Source of the DNA: Flaviflexus massiliensis
GTDB taxonomy: Bacteria > Actinomycetota > Actinomycetes > Actinomycetales > Actinomycetaceae
DNA: 64,000 nt
Assembly (NCBI RefSeq): GCF_001375495.1
Contig: NZ_LN831057.1
Location: 456,411 to 520,410 of the forward strand
Direction of reading: 5' to 3'
Below the pieces are notes generated by a model that did not search any database, was not told the DNA's origin, and saw only the letters and a list, made by a program, of their open reading frames with translations. The position numbers were made by a program, and so were the translations under genes. Shown here one piece after another: positions 16,602 through 25,080 of the stretch; the first letter of the stretch is position 1; the number at the start of each line of letters is the position of its first letter.

Positions 16602-17600
16602 CTAGATCTTGCCGGTTGTACTCCGAACAATGAGACTTGGCGTGATCCCTTTTTGCATGGCGGGAATGTCCTGATGAGTAAGTCGGCGCTGTGCCATGCG
16701 CGCGGCGATTGAACCCAACTCAGCCCCGTGAATGTCGATGGTCGAAAGTCCGGTGCCGGGAGCGCGACTGATAAGGGAGTTGTCGAACCCCAATACCGAG
16801 ATATCTTCGGGAACACGGATCCCCGATCCAAAGGCTGCATCGAGTACGCCAAGTGCCGCGGCATCGTTGTGGGCGAAGACTGCAGTTGGGCGTTGTTCTG
16901 AGTCAAGCTCAAGAATTGGCTTGATATCGGCTGCTGCTTGCCCGCGTGAGTAATTGGACATGATGATGTTTGGCTGTAAGCCCGAGTCTCTCATTGCCTT
17001 CTTGTAACCCTCCAATCGACCGGTGTAGCCGTTTGTTTGTGGATTGGAAAGAAACGTGATGCGCTTTTGGCCGAGTGAAAGTAGATATTCGGTAGCCATG
17101 ACGGCACCTACGAAGTCCTCGACGTAGACACTGTCGACTCCTGGAATCTGTCGGGCCACGCTAATGATTGGGATGTTCTGGTTGTGTTTCTGAACATGTG
17201 TATCTGGCATGAGCAAACCCGCAGCTAGAATCACCCCGACCCGTGATTGAACGAGTGTTTCGAGAGCGGATGCGTCGCGACTTCTATCGGATTGTCCGAC
17301 GGACAAGACCGTATGTTGATTGTTTTGGTCTGTGATTTCCCGAATCCCGTCGTACATGTCCGCGTAGATGTCTTGCCTCAAATCAAGCAGGAAGACGGCA
17401 AGTGTCTTTGGTGAGTGAGATGCAAGGCTGGATGCGATACGATTCACTCTGTAGCCCATGCGGTCCGCAACCTCGAGAATTCGAAGTCTCGTTTGGTCGC
17501 TGGCACCGGCAACATTTCGGAACGCCATCGATACGAGGGCGCGAGAAACACCCGCCTCCTTCGCGACGTCATCCATTGTCACGGATCGTATCCTTGCCAT
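16602..17600 (-). CDS. LacI family transcriptional regulator
   Basis: A 332-aa LacI/GalR repressor. The helix-turn-helix is at about 5-25 (VTMDDVAKEAGVSRALVSMAF), the hinge helix at about 50-58 (RVNRIASSLA), and a periplasmic-binding-like sensor domain spans 60-330, ending GITPSLIVRSTTGKI. The ATG at 17598-17600 is preferred because LacI proteins start just before the first helix. It sits leftward beside dehydrogenase genes and the sugar ABC transporter, so it probably responds to a sugar or polyol used by them. A LacI-type operator in this window lies before the kinase gene at 10151; whether this protein binds it is unknown. Confidence 0.85.
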   Translation of the reverse strand: MARIRSVTMDDVAKEAGVSRALVSMAFRNVAGASDQTRLRILEVADRMGYRVNRIASSLASHSPKTLAVFLLDLRQDIYADMYDGIREITDQNNQHTVLSVGQSDRSRDASALETLVQSRVGVILAAGLLMPDTHVQKHNQNIPIISVARQIPGVDSVYVEDFVGAVMATEYLLSLGQKRITFLSNPQTNGYTGRLEGYKKAMRDSGLQPNIIMSNYSRGQAAADIKPILELDSEQRPTAVFAHNDAAALGVLDAAFGSGIRVPEDISVLGFDNSLISRAPGTGLSTIDIHGAELGSIAARMAQRRLTHQDIPAMQKGITPSLIVRSTTGKI

Positions 17601-17653
17601 GAATCTCAATCTTTCATTTTGACTGTGAGCCTAGATAGTAGCCGTTCCTACCA

Positions 17654-18835
17654 TCACACTTTTACAGTGGCACCACCTTGTTCGTGACTCTTCTTGATGG
17701 CTTCCACAATCTTCATCGTGTGCAGACCGTCAGTAAGGTCGGCATTCCGGGGCAGGGCACTAGGGTGCTCGAGGATTTCGTCAATGAAGACACGAATTTC
17801 GTATGTGAACAGATCGCCGTAGCCAAACGAAATATTTCCACCGGGCATTGGCACTGCATCGTCAAAGACACGAGAGGTATTTGGGGCCACATAAACGACA
17901 CGATCGCCACGAGTACGAGCATCAGGTTGCATGTCGCTGACGACAAACTCTGCCGGTCGCTTCCAGTCGAACTCAGCCCTGCACTCGGTACCAGTCACAG
18001 TCAGGACCAGGTCATTGGGCAGGCCAAAGGCCACCCGGGATGTTCGAATCGTCGCGACGGCACCGTTATCGAAAGTGGCTGTGAATATGGCGGTGTCGTC
18101 ATTTGTAACGGGTTCAGTTTCTTCCGAAAGTTCGGCCATGTCGTGACCGATAACATTTCCAATTGGCAAATGACGTTCCGTGATCGTTGTGGTGAGCTGT
18201 GCTCCCGAAACTGACACGATCGGACCGCACACGTACTCCGCCAAATCAATGATGTGAGCACCGAGATCTGAAAGAGCGCCAGTTCCCATTTCGCCACGGA
18301 ATCGCCATCCCATCGGGCCCTTAGGATCGGTCGCGTAATCGGCGAGATATCGGGCGTCAACCAATACCGGGTTTACAAGAGAACCGTCGGCAATCAAGTC
18401 GCGTATTGCTTCAATAGCGGGGTTGCGACGGAATGAATATGCGGTTGATGCCACAAGGTTGGACTGGCTCGCAATTTTCACCATTGCTTCCGCATCTTCA
18501 ATGGAATTGGATGGTGGCTTCTCGCAAAGTACGTGCTTGCCGGCTGCCAACATTGCCTCGGCGATCTCGCGGTGCAGTGAGTTACCGACAACGATACTGA
18601 CGGCATCAATGCTTGGGTCATTTGCTGCCTCTTCCCAGCTGCCCGCAGCATCTTCAAAACCGTATCGATCCGCCACCTCCTTCGCCAACTTAACGTTGAC
18701 GTCCGCGATTGCGGCAAGACGGATGGGGGGAAGTCCTGCACCGTGAATTGTATTGGCTTCACGGTATCCGTTGGCATGGCTGCGTCCCGCCATGCCCGCG
18801 CCGATCACTGCTACGGAAAGTTGTTCTTTGCTCAT
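17654..18835 (-). CDS. Gfo/Idh/MocA family oxidoreductase
   Basis: A 393-aa dehydrogenase, longer than the ~330-aa IolG type because of an extended C-terminal alpha/beta domain. Rossmann motif VAVIGAGMAGRSHANGY is at 8-24, CEKPPSNS at about 97-104, and a GALSDLGAHIIDLAEYV stretch near 190-206 carries the catalytic Asp/His. Start support: AGGAGA about 9 nt before the ATG. It follows a broken iolE-like gene by 25 nt on the same strand, the usual IolG-IolE pairing in polyol clusters. The substrate is probably an inositol, inosose or aldose; the reading frame is intact. Confidence 0.82.
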   Translation of the reverse strand: MSKEQLSVAVIGAGMAGRSHANGYREANTIHGAGLPPIRLAAIADVNVKLAKEVADRYGFEDAAGSWEEAANDPSIDAVSIVVGNSLHREIAEAMLAAGKHVLCEKPPSNSIEDAEAMVKIASQSNLVASTAYSFRRNPAIEAIRDLIADGSLVNPVLVDARYLADYATDPKGPMGWRFRGEMGTGALSDLGAHIIDLAEYVCGPIVSVSGAQLTTTITERHLPIGNVIGHDMAELSEETEPVTNDDTAIFTATFDNGAVATIRTSRVAFGLPNDLVLTVTGTECRAEFDWKRPAEFVVSDMQPDARTRGDRVVYVAPNTSRVFDDAVPMPGGNISFGYGDLFTYEIRVFIDEILEHPSALPRNADLTDGLHTMKIVEAIKKSHEQGGATVKV

Positions 18836-18859
18836 AATGAATTTCTCCTTGAAAGTCTC

Positions 18860-19788
18860 TTAAAGGGTTCCGAGGTTGTTCTGGGCTAGAACTTCTCGGG
18901 TCTTGATGGCGATGGGAAGGGGCACATCGGTGTACACGGGTAGAGTTCCTGTTCGACGATGACATAGATTTCGCGATTGAGCTCAGCCAGGGCATCAATG
19001 ACCGGACCAACCTTTGGTGCGCCACCATCTGGGGTAACGCAAACACCGGCGGCAACCGCTTCACCAAAGGAAAGATCTTCGTGCCTGACTTTTTGAACCA
19101 CTTCCGGATCCATCTGTTTGATGTGCACAATCGAGATTCGATCTGCGTAGTTCTTGATGAATTCGACAGTGTCGACTTCTCCGTACTCGAGATGCCCGGT
19201 ATCAAGACAGAACGCAACGTACTCAGGATCCGTGGCATCAACGAAACGAACGATCTGTTCCCTCGTTTCAAGGTGGGAGTCTCCGTGTGAATGCACTGAG
19301 AACGTGACGTTGTATTCGTCCTTAAGAATCTTGCCTACCCTGTTTGCATTCTCGACAAAGAGCGCAAGGTCTTCGACGCTCATATTGGGATCCTCAACCC
19401 AACCCCCTGTCTGGAGATCGCGGAGCTGAGGAGGCAGTTAGACGAGGAATCGAGCATCGAGGGCTTTGAGCACCTCGGCGACTGCACGCAGTGACTTCTC
19501 GGCTGCTTCGTACTCTTCTGGCTTATGAAGAGTGGCGCCTTGCGTGCCGTCAACGACACGGATGCCTCGCTTCTCGGTTTCTTCACGAAGAACCTCAGGG
19601 TCAGTGGGGAGGAAGCCAAATGGGCCGGTCTCAATGAACTCGTAGCCGGCTTCGGCAACCTCGTCGAGAAAGGTCTGCCATGAAACCTGCCTATCGTCTT
19701 CTGGGAACCACACTCCCCATGAGTCGGGAGCAGTTCCGAGAATGAGGTTGTTATAGGGGGCATTCTGATTGCGTGCGCGAGACGTCAT
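18860..19788 (-). pseudogene. IolE-like sugar phosphate isomerase/inosose dehydratase, disrupted
   Basis: The coding strand reads as a TIM-barrel isomerase of the IolE type: ILGTAPDSWGVWFPEDD near the start, GYEFIETGPFGFLPTDP, later FSVHSHGDSHLETREQI, YVAFCLDTGHLEYG and IVHIKQMDPEV, the usual metal-site strands. Two defects break it. An in-frame TAA lies at 19438-19440 after ALDARFLV. A 1-base loss near 18938 shifts the tail out of frame (YPCTPM where YPVYTDVP is expected); the restored frame ends VLAQNNLGTL at 18860. The ATG at 19786-19788 is preceded by GAGAG. This is the only iolE-like sequence in the window. Confidence 0.85.
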
Positions 19789-20051
19789 CGTCGACTCTCT
19801 TTCAATGGCTACATGAGAATTTGGGCTGAACGCAACGGATGTGAAGCGCTCTAGTTTCAGGATATTTTGTTTGCGAGAGAGCAAAGTCAATTGTTTGTCA
19901 CAAAGTTGTGGAAGATTTGTCAATTTCTGTGTTTGTGCCAGGATATTAGCTTGCGCTGGCCTTGAAACATGCTTCCGAGTGTAATATTCCACGTAAATAG
20001 CGGGATTTAACCCGCACATATTGTTCTCATCTAAATAAGCAATTGCGTTCA

Positions 20052-20087
20052 AATTGTCTTGACAATTGGACCTAGGTCTTTCATAGT
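20052..20087 (+). promoter_or_regulatory. ABC transporter promoter with two palindromes
   Basis: TTGACA (20059-20064), 17-nt spacing and CATAGT (20082-20087) form a strong promoter. The -35 is buried in the perfect palindrome AATTGTC-TT-GACAATT (20052-20067), which contains TGTCTTGACA (TGT-N4-ACA). A second perfect 10-bp palindrome, GACCTAGGTC, fills the spacer (20069-20078). Both are placed for repression, perhaps by two different regulators. Confidence 0.7.
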
Positions 20088-20190
20088 ATGAAGCGAGGGG
20101 TGTTATCCCGGAGTGACATGGGAGTCATTCTGAAGCGCCCACGGTCGAGAAATCGATCAAGAAAGAGTCAGATCAGCGAGGAGGCTGAGA

Positions 20191-21756
20191 ATGATGGAAC
20201 CGACGCAGGGTGATACCCAAGTCGATCCTGGTCTTAGAAGCGTTTTGCTCGAGGCACAGGGAGTGAGTAAGTCATTCCCCGGGGTGAAGGCCCTGGACAA
20301 TGTCGACTTCACACTACGACGGGGAGAAGTTCATGCGGTTGTAGGCGAAAACGGTGCAGGTAAATCAACTTTGATGAAGATACTCGCCGGCATTTACCAG
20401 CCTGACTCAGGTGAGATTTGCTTGAGGGGGGAAAAGGTTCACCTGCCGGATCCACTGTCCGCCCAGCACAAGGGTATTAGCGTGATTCACCAAGAATTCT
20501 TCCTCATGAATCACCTGACGATTGCGCAGAATATTTTCATTGGCCGGGAGCCGAAGAGATTTGGAATCTTGGATGAGGACAAACTCAACAGGGATGCTCA
20601 GGAGCTCCTAGACCGTGTTGGACTCGAAGTTAGCCCAAAAACACGTGTTAGCAGCCTATCGGTCGCTGCCCAGCAAATGGTCGAAATCGCAAAAGCGCTG
20701 TCCTTCAACTCCTCGGTTCTCATCATGGACGAGCCGACCGCAGCGTTGACGTCGAGAGAATCAGATCGTCTTTTCGAAATCATTCACGATTTTGTGAACG
20801 AATCTGACGACAGGGCAGTTGTCTACATTTCTCACCGTATGGATGAAATTCGCACCATTTCAACGCAAGTGACGGTCTTGCGAGATGGAAAGTTTGTTGA
20901 AACTAAGCCAATGCGAGAGCTGACCATTCCTCGAATTATTCAGCTGATGGTTGGGCGTGAAATTAAGTCAGACGTTCGTCCGGAACCTCGGGAACATACT
21001 GAATACGTTCTTGAAGTCGATAACCTCTCAACAGCGGAGCTCGTCCGGGATGTCAGTTTCAAGGTGGAACGTGGAGAAATCCTAGGTTTTGCCGGGCTCA
21101 TGGGTGCCGGAAGAACAGAAGTGGCGAGAGCCCTCATCGGAGCTGATCCAAAGACCAGTGGCTCCGTAACCCTGCATGGCAAGCCCGTCAAGATTTCACA
21201 TCCTCAGGATGCAGTTAGGGCCGGGATTGGCTACCTGTCGGAGGACAGGAAAAAGTACGGGCTCGTCATGGGGCAATCTGTTGCTCAAAATACGGTACTG
21301 GCATCGCTTCCTCATTTCACGAAGGGCGGAGTGATTGACGATTCTAAGATTCGACGGGTTGCTGGAAAGTGGGTCAAGACCCTCGGTACCAAGACTCCTC
21401 ACATTCAGCAGCAGGTCCGAAACCTGTCCGGCGGCAATATGCAAAAAGTTGTTCTCGCCAAGTGGTTGGAAAGAGACTGTGACGTCTTAATTTTCGATGA
21501 ACCGACACGCGGAATTGATGTTGGTGCGAAACAGGAAATTTATGACTTGCTCGACCGGCTCACGAGCGAAGGAAAGTCAATCATCATGATTTCTTCAGAA
21601 ATGGAAGAAGTCTTGAGGCTTTCTGACCGGATCGCCGTGATGTGCGACGGAAGAATTACAGGTTTCCTCACGAATGCTGAGGCAACCCAGGAAAAAATTA
21701 TGGAACTAGCGACACAGTTCAGTGCTGTGCGCGAAGAAGAAGAGGAAGTGGCATGA
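20191..21756 (+). CDS. sugar ABC transporter, duplicated ATPase (RbsA/MglA type)
   Basis: A 521-aa ATPase with two fused nucleotide-binding halves. The first half has Walker A GENGAGKST (52-60), a signature region at LSVAAQQMVEIAKAL and Walker B VLIMDEPTAAL. The second has the degenerate P-loop GLMGAGRTEVARAL typical of this subfamily, then LSGGNMQKVVLAKWL and LIFDEPTRGIDVG. It powers import with the permease and lipoprotein encoded next. The start is the first of two adjacent ATGs after GAGGAG. It overlaps the permease gene by 4 nt. A myo-inositol or related polyol is a reasonable substrate given the neighbours. Confidence 0.9.
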   Translation: MMEPTQGDTQVDPGLRSVLLEAQGVSKSFPGVKALDNVDFTLRRGEVHAVVGENGAGKSTLMKILAGIYQPDSGEICLRGEKVHLPDPLSAQHKGISVIHQEFFLMNHLTIAQNIFIGREPKRFGILDEDKLNRDAQELLDRVGLEVSPKTRVSSLSVAAQQMVEIAKALSFNSSVLIMDEPTAALTSRESDRLFEIIHDFVNESDDRAVVYISHRMDEIRTISTQVTVLRDGKFVETKPMRELTIPRIIQLMVGREIKSDVRPEPREHTEYVLEVDNLSTAELVRDVSFKVERGEILGFAGLMGAGRTEVARALIGADPKTSGSVTLHGKPVKISHPQDAVRAGIGYLSEDRKKYGLVMGQSVAQNTVLASLPHFTKGGVIDDSKIRRVAGKWVKTLGTKTPHIQQQVRNLSGGNMQKVVLAKWLERDCDVLIFDEPTRGIDVGAKQEIYDLLDRLTSEGKSIIMISSEMEEVLRLSDRIAVMCDGRITGFLTNAEATQEKIMELATQFSAVREEEEEVA

Positions 21757-22769
21757 CTGTGTCTCAAGAGGAACTCGAGATTAATGTCAAACATCGATCG
21801 TCGGGATTACCTGAACGTTACAAGGTGTTCATCCAGCAGGCTGCTGTCCTATTGGTTTTGATCCTTCTCATGGTTTTCTTCAGCTTCATGAGGCCACAGT
21901 TCTCTAGCTGGAGCAACTTGTCCTCCCTGCTGTTGGCATCCGTCGTTACTGGTGTCCAGGCCCTGGGACTGTCGTTCGTCATTGCCACAGGCGGTATTGA
22001 CCTCACACCAGGCTTCGGTATGGCGGTGACATCCGTTTTTGGTGGCATGTTGATTGCTAACGAAGTTGGCTATGGATTACCAATCTGGGTGGGTGTCCTT
22101 GGCGGCATTCTCGCGGGCTCATTGCTGGGCTTGATAAACGGTCTCTTGGTTTCATATGTAAAGATGCAACCGATGATCGCCACCCTCGCGATGATGATGG
22201 TCAGCTGGGGTATGGCGCTAGTTATTGCAGATGGTCGTACGGTATCTCTCCGTAGCGTTGAGGGCTATGACCAGATTGCTATGGGGGAGCTGATTCCAAA
22301 CCTTCCTAACGCGGTTTTGATCTTTGTTGTACTTGCCATCATCGCTGGGTTCCTCATGAACAAGACGCCAATCGGCCGCTACTCGTTGGCTATCGGTTCG
22401 AACGAAGAAGCAACCCGTATCTCCGGTGTCAATACGCGTCGCTGGAAGGTTCTTGCGTACGTTATCGGCGGTACCTTTACCGGAATTTCCGGCATCCTCA
22501 TGTCATCGCGACTCTCTGCTGCACAGCCGACTCTGGGTCAAGGCTACGAAATGTATGCCATTGCCGCTGCAGTTATTGGTGGCACCTCACTCCGAGGTGG
22601 ACGTGCTTCGATCTTCGGTGCAGTTATCGGCGCTGTCACCATTCAAACGATTTTCAACGGTCTTACGATCATGGGAATTGGAGACCAATGGCAGCGAGTG
22701 GTCCTCGGCGTTGTCGTCCTGGTGGCTGTCTTCGTTGACATCCTCCGGCGCGGCGGTAAGGAGGAGTAG
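21753..22769 (+). CDS. sugar ABC transporter permease (RbsC type)
   Basis: A 338-aa membrane protein with eight to ten hydrophobic segments from about residue 27 onward. Subfamily landmarks are SFVIATGGIDLTPGFGMAV (about 72-90), GLINGLLVSYVKMQPMIATLAMM, the cytoplasmic coupling region FLMNKTPIGRYSLAIGSNEEATRISGVN, and AAAVIGGTSLRGGRASIFGAVIGA. It forms the translocation pore as a homodimer. Its ATG overlaps the ATPase stop, so translation is coupled, and 60 nt separate it from the binding-protein gene. Confidence 0.92.
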   Translation: MTVSQEELEINVKHRSSGLPERYKVFIQQAAVLLVLILLMVFFSFMRPQFSSWSNLSSLLLASVVTGVQALGLSFVIATGGIDLTPGFGMAVTSVFGGMLIANEVGYGLPIWVGVLGGILAGSLLGLINGLLVSYVKMQPMIATLAMMMVSWGMALVIADGRTVSLRSVEGYDQIAMGELIPNLPNAVLIFVVLAIIAGFLMNKTPIGRYSLAIGSNEEATRISGVNTRRWKVLAYVIGGTFTGISGILMSSRLSAAQPTLGQGYEMYAIAAAVIGGTSLRGGRASIFGAVIGAVTIQTIFNGLTIMGIGDQWQRVVLGVVVLVAVFVDILRRGGKEE

Positions 22770-22829
22770 TTCTTTTTTTCAATCGGAAACCAAAACCCAA
22801 CTCTTCAAAAATCTAACAAGGAGATAAAT

Positions 22830-23804
22830 GTGAAGAAACTATTTACTGGGGCGCTGGTGGCAGCAATGTCGCTCACGCTAGTCGCATGTGGTGATGACAA
22901 TGGAGATTCGGATGCCAACGGTGGCAACTCCGAAAACCGTGTCGCTATGATTGCGAAGGCCAACTCGGCCGAGTACTGGATGAAGGTCAAGGAAGGCGCC
23001 GAGGAAGCCGGCGAAGACCTTGGCGTTACCGTCACGTTCAATGGACCTGATACGGAGTCCGAAGGTGACAAGCAGATCAACATGCTTCAAAGCGCAATCA
23101 ACGATAATGCGATGGCAATTGCTTTTGCTCCGCAAGACGGTGCGCAGGATGGAGCCCCGCGCCTCATCGATGAAGCCTTCGATCTGGACATTCCAGTCGT
23201 AATCTTTGATACCCCGCTCGCAGGTTCAGACGTTCCTGTGGCAACCGTCGCCTCAGACAATGAAGGTATGGGCGCTGAAGCTGCCGAACGGATGATCGAA
23301 GGCCTTGATGTAACCGAAGGTAAGATTGCCATCATTGCTCATGGAGAAGTCGGTACCGCCGCCGCACGGCGCGATGGTTTCCGCGACTGGATCGAGCAGA
23401 ATGCTCCCGGATTCGAAGTTGTCGACGTCCAAAATGGTCAGTCGGACCCCGCGATCTCACGAGACAAGGCGCAGGGCATCCTGCAGGCTCACCCCGACCT
23501 CGTTGGATTCTTCGGCACAGACGATGATTCGGTCATCGCCATCGCTGACGAAGTGGAAGCCAAGGGCTTCGACATCTCAGTTATCGGCGTTGACTCCTCT
23601 CCTGACGTCATCACTCTTGTCGAGGGTGGTCAGATTACCGGTGTGATCACCCAGGATCCCGCTGGCATGGGCTACCGAACAATTGAAGTTGCCGTTGCGG
23701 CAGCTCGTGGTGAAGAGCCTTCGGAGAAGAACATTGTGTCCGAATCGGTTTGGGTCACGGCAGAGAACCTGAACGATGAAGATATTCAGGCGATCATCAA
23801 CTGA
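22830..23804 (+). CDS. sugar ABC transporter substrate-binding lipoprotein
   Basis: A 324-aa periplasmic-binding-protein type 1 lipoprotein anchored outside the membrane. The lipobox LVAC places the lipidated cysteine at residue 20, followed by a Gly/Asp/Asn-rich linker. The mature part resembles RbsB/IolX proteins (MIAKANSAEYWMKVKEGAEEAG, then FGTDDDSVIAIADEVEAKG). The start is a GTG at 22830: AAGGAG lies 7 nt upstream, and the nearer ATG at 22828 runs directly into TGA. It completes the three-gene importer. The ligand is not readable, but location in an inositol island favours a polyol. Confidence 0.9.
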   Translation: MKKLFTGALVAAMSLTLVACGDDNGDSDANGGNSENRVAMIAKANSAEYWMKVKEGAEEAGEDLGVTVTFNGPDTESEGDKQINMLQSAINDNAMAIAFAPQDGAQDGAPRLIDEAFDLDIPVVIFDTPLAGSDVPVATVASDNEGMGAEAAERMIEGLDVTEGKIAIIAHGEVGTAAARRDGFRDWIEQNAPGFEVVDVQNGQSDPAISRDKAQGILQAHPDLVGFFGTDDDSVIAIADEVEAKGFDISVIGVDSSPDVITLVEGGQITGVITQDPAGMGYRTIEVAVAAARGEEPSEKNIVSESVWVTAENLNDEDIQAIIN

Positions 23805-23824
23805 CGACTGAATATTTGTTGGAC

Positions 23825-23855
23825 GAGGGGCTAGTCAATTAGAGGCTAGCCCCTC
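23825..23855 (+). terminator. terminator of ABC transporter operon
   Basis: A 10-bp perfect stem GAGGGGCTAG/CTAGCCCCTC (23825-23834 with 23846-23855) with an 11-nt loop lies 20 nt past the last gene. Confidence 0.75.
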
Positions 23856-24056
23856 TCTATGTCCAGGGACCTTTGGGAAGTCTTGGCGGTCGTCAGGCTC
23901 GCGTACGTGTTTCGCCACCACATATTTGGTTCTAGGACGCGAGAAACAATCACCATTGTTCAGTCGATCGATCGGTTTGCTGTTGGGAAGTGGTTGGACT
24001 TGCACTGGGGGCCTCGGACTTCTCAGGGCGAGGTATGGCTGGGTAAGTAGACAAAG

Positions 24057-24082
24057 AAGGGTAACTCGTTTGAGTTACCCTT
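24057..24082. terminator. 11-bp hairpin
   Basis: Perfect stem AAGGGTAACTC/GAGTTACCCTT with a GTTT loop, followed rightward by CGTTTCTC. It lies about 90 nt beyond the end of the leftward small membrane-protein gene at 24173, where it can stop that transcript. The 23856-24056 interval holds nothing else I can recognise. Confidence 0.6.
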
Positions 24083-24172
24083 CGTTTCTCGTTTGACCTA
24101 TCCGTCCAAGGTCTTCTGGTACAGGATTCGTCTGTGTCAGGTCTAAATTTAAATTAGGAGGAGCCCGATGAG

Positions 24173-24412
24173 TTACAGGCTAGACCGGCGGCGCTGATTC
24201 CGTAGTGCGAGACTAACGGCGGTGGTCACAGAGATAATGCCGGCGAAAATACTCAAGACCGGAGCGCCAAAGCCGATACCTCCAAGCGCAATCACGTTCA
24301 TGACGATGAGGAAACTAAAGAATGCTTGGAATTGTGCATGAGAGGTGGTGACGGGGTAATCAGAAACGTGCAGTTCTTGATGGTGTGCTCGTGCTTCAAT
24401 ATTGTTAGACAT
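24173..24412 (-). CDS. small two-helix membrane protein A
   Basis: A 79-aa protein with a hydrophilic, His-containing N-terminus (about 1-26) and two predicted membrane helices (about 27-46 and 49-69), ending in a basic tail NQRRR. The ATG at 24410-24412 follows GAAAGAG by 6 nt. I do not recognise a family. It may be a distant paralogue of the product of 24810-25013: both have two helices with short linkers, and both genes have the same unusual two-hairpin leader. The function is unknown; membrane stress or small regulatory roles are only guesses. Confidence 0.65.
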   Translation of the reverse strand: MSNNIEARAHHQELHVSDYPVTTSHAQFQAFFSFLIVMNVIALGGIGFGAPVLSIFAGIISVTTAVSLALRNQRRRSSL

Positions 24413-24486
24413 GGTGGTCTCTTTCAATAAGGTGCAGAGCTGTGGATGTGTGCTCTGCACATCCGCGTGCTTGATCCCGTTGGATC
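24413..24486 (-). promoter_or_regulatory. structured 5' leader of small membrane protein A
   Basis: Read leftward there are two hairpins: GATCC-N4-GGATC at 24486-24473, then a 9-bp stem GTGCAGAGC/GCTCTGCAC at 24460-24432 with an 11-nt loop, then the Shine-Dalgarno. The linker between hairpins (GGGATCA.G.AC.C.GATGTGCA) is shared with the leader at 25014-25080. The larger stem is kept by paired base changes between the two copies. No riboswitch class I know fits. Confidence 0.6.
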
Positions 24487-24665
24487 GCCCTTTGTGAGGT
24501 ACTTCCAGCTTATCGATATCCTGTGCGTAAGAAAGAGGATTGTTAGCGATTTGCGCCTCATTTGAGCGATTTTGTCGTTTCAGATGGTCAGAAATCTGTC
24601 AGCATGCGACGAACGCGGATTCTTCGAAGCGGTCGGCGCAATCTGGGTAACTTTCGAGAAAAGAA

Positions 24666-24684
24666 AAGGCCCCTCAAGGGCCTT
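24666..24684. terminator. short hairpin downstream of gene at 24810
   Basis: A 7-bp stem AAGGCCC/GGGCCTT with a 5-nt loop; leftward the stem is followed by TTCTTTTCTC. It may terminate leftward transcripts from 24810-25013. The rest of 24487-24809 shows no gene. Confidence 0.5.
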
Positions 24685-24771
24685 CACTTATTTCTCTTCA
24701 CGCCATCGTCACGGTGTGGTATCCGCGGACTTGCCCGACAAATTAAAGTCGCTTGCTTGCTACGCGTCCGT

Positions 24772-24795
24772 GTGAAAGAGTACTTGCTCTTTCAC
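24772..24795. terminator. 9-bp hairpin just past gene at 24810
   Basis: Stem GTGAAAGAG/CTCTTTCAC with loop TACTTG, 15 nt beyond the leftward stop. There is no U tract, so it may be a processing or stability hairpin. Confidence 0.45.
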
Positions 24796-24809
24796 GTCTA
24801 GTTGTAGAT

Positions 24810-25013
24810 CTACTTCTCGTACCGGGCGTCGACGATTGTAGCGGTGATGATGGTGCCAACACCGATAATCGTGGCAACAACGGAGATGTAGGGGAGTGAG
24901 AGGGCAAGGCCAGCGACAGCTGCGACGAAGAGGACCGCGAGCACCGAGAGGATTGCTCCAGCGTTGATCGACTTTTCGTTGGTTACGGCTGGGGTTTCAA
25001 TAATCTGAGACAT
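24810..25013 (-). CDS. small two-helix membrane protein B
   Basis: A 67-aa protein. A short polar N-terminus (1-17) is followed by two predicted membrane helices (about 18-37 and 40-60) and a charged tail DARYEK. The ATG at 25011-25013 follows GAAGGAAG closely. The family is unknown. It is possibly paralogous to the product of 24173-24412 because of size, topology and shared leader, though direct sequence similarity is weak. Confidence 0.65.
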   Translation of the reverse strand: MSQIIETPAVTNEKSINAGAILSVLAVLFVAAVAGLALSLPYISVVATIIGVGTIITATIVDARYEK

Positions 25014-25080
25014 TTTACTTCCTTCTGGTGCAAGGTCCACATCTGCCTTGCACATCTGTGTACCTGATCCCGAAGGGATC
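25014..25080 (-). promoter_or_regulatory. structured 5' leader of small membrane protein B
   Basis: Read leftward: hairpin GATCCC-TTC-GGGATC (25080-25066), the conserved linker AGGTACACAGAT, then an 8-bp stem GTGCAAGG/CCTTGCAC (25053-25028) with a 10-nt loop, then the Shine-Dalgarno. The stem bases AAGG/CCTT replace GAGC/GCTC of the other copy, which keeps pairing. Confidence 0.6.
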
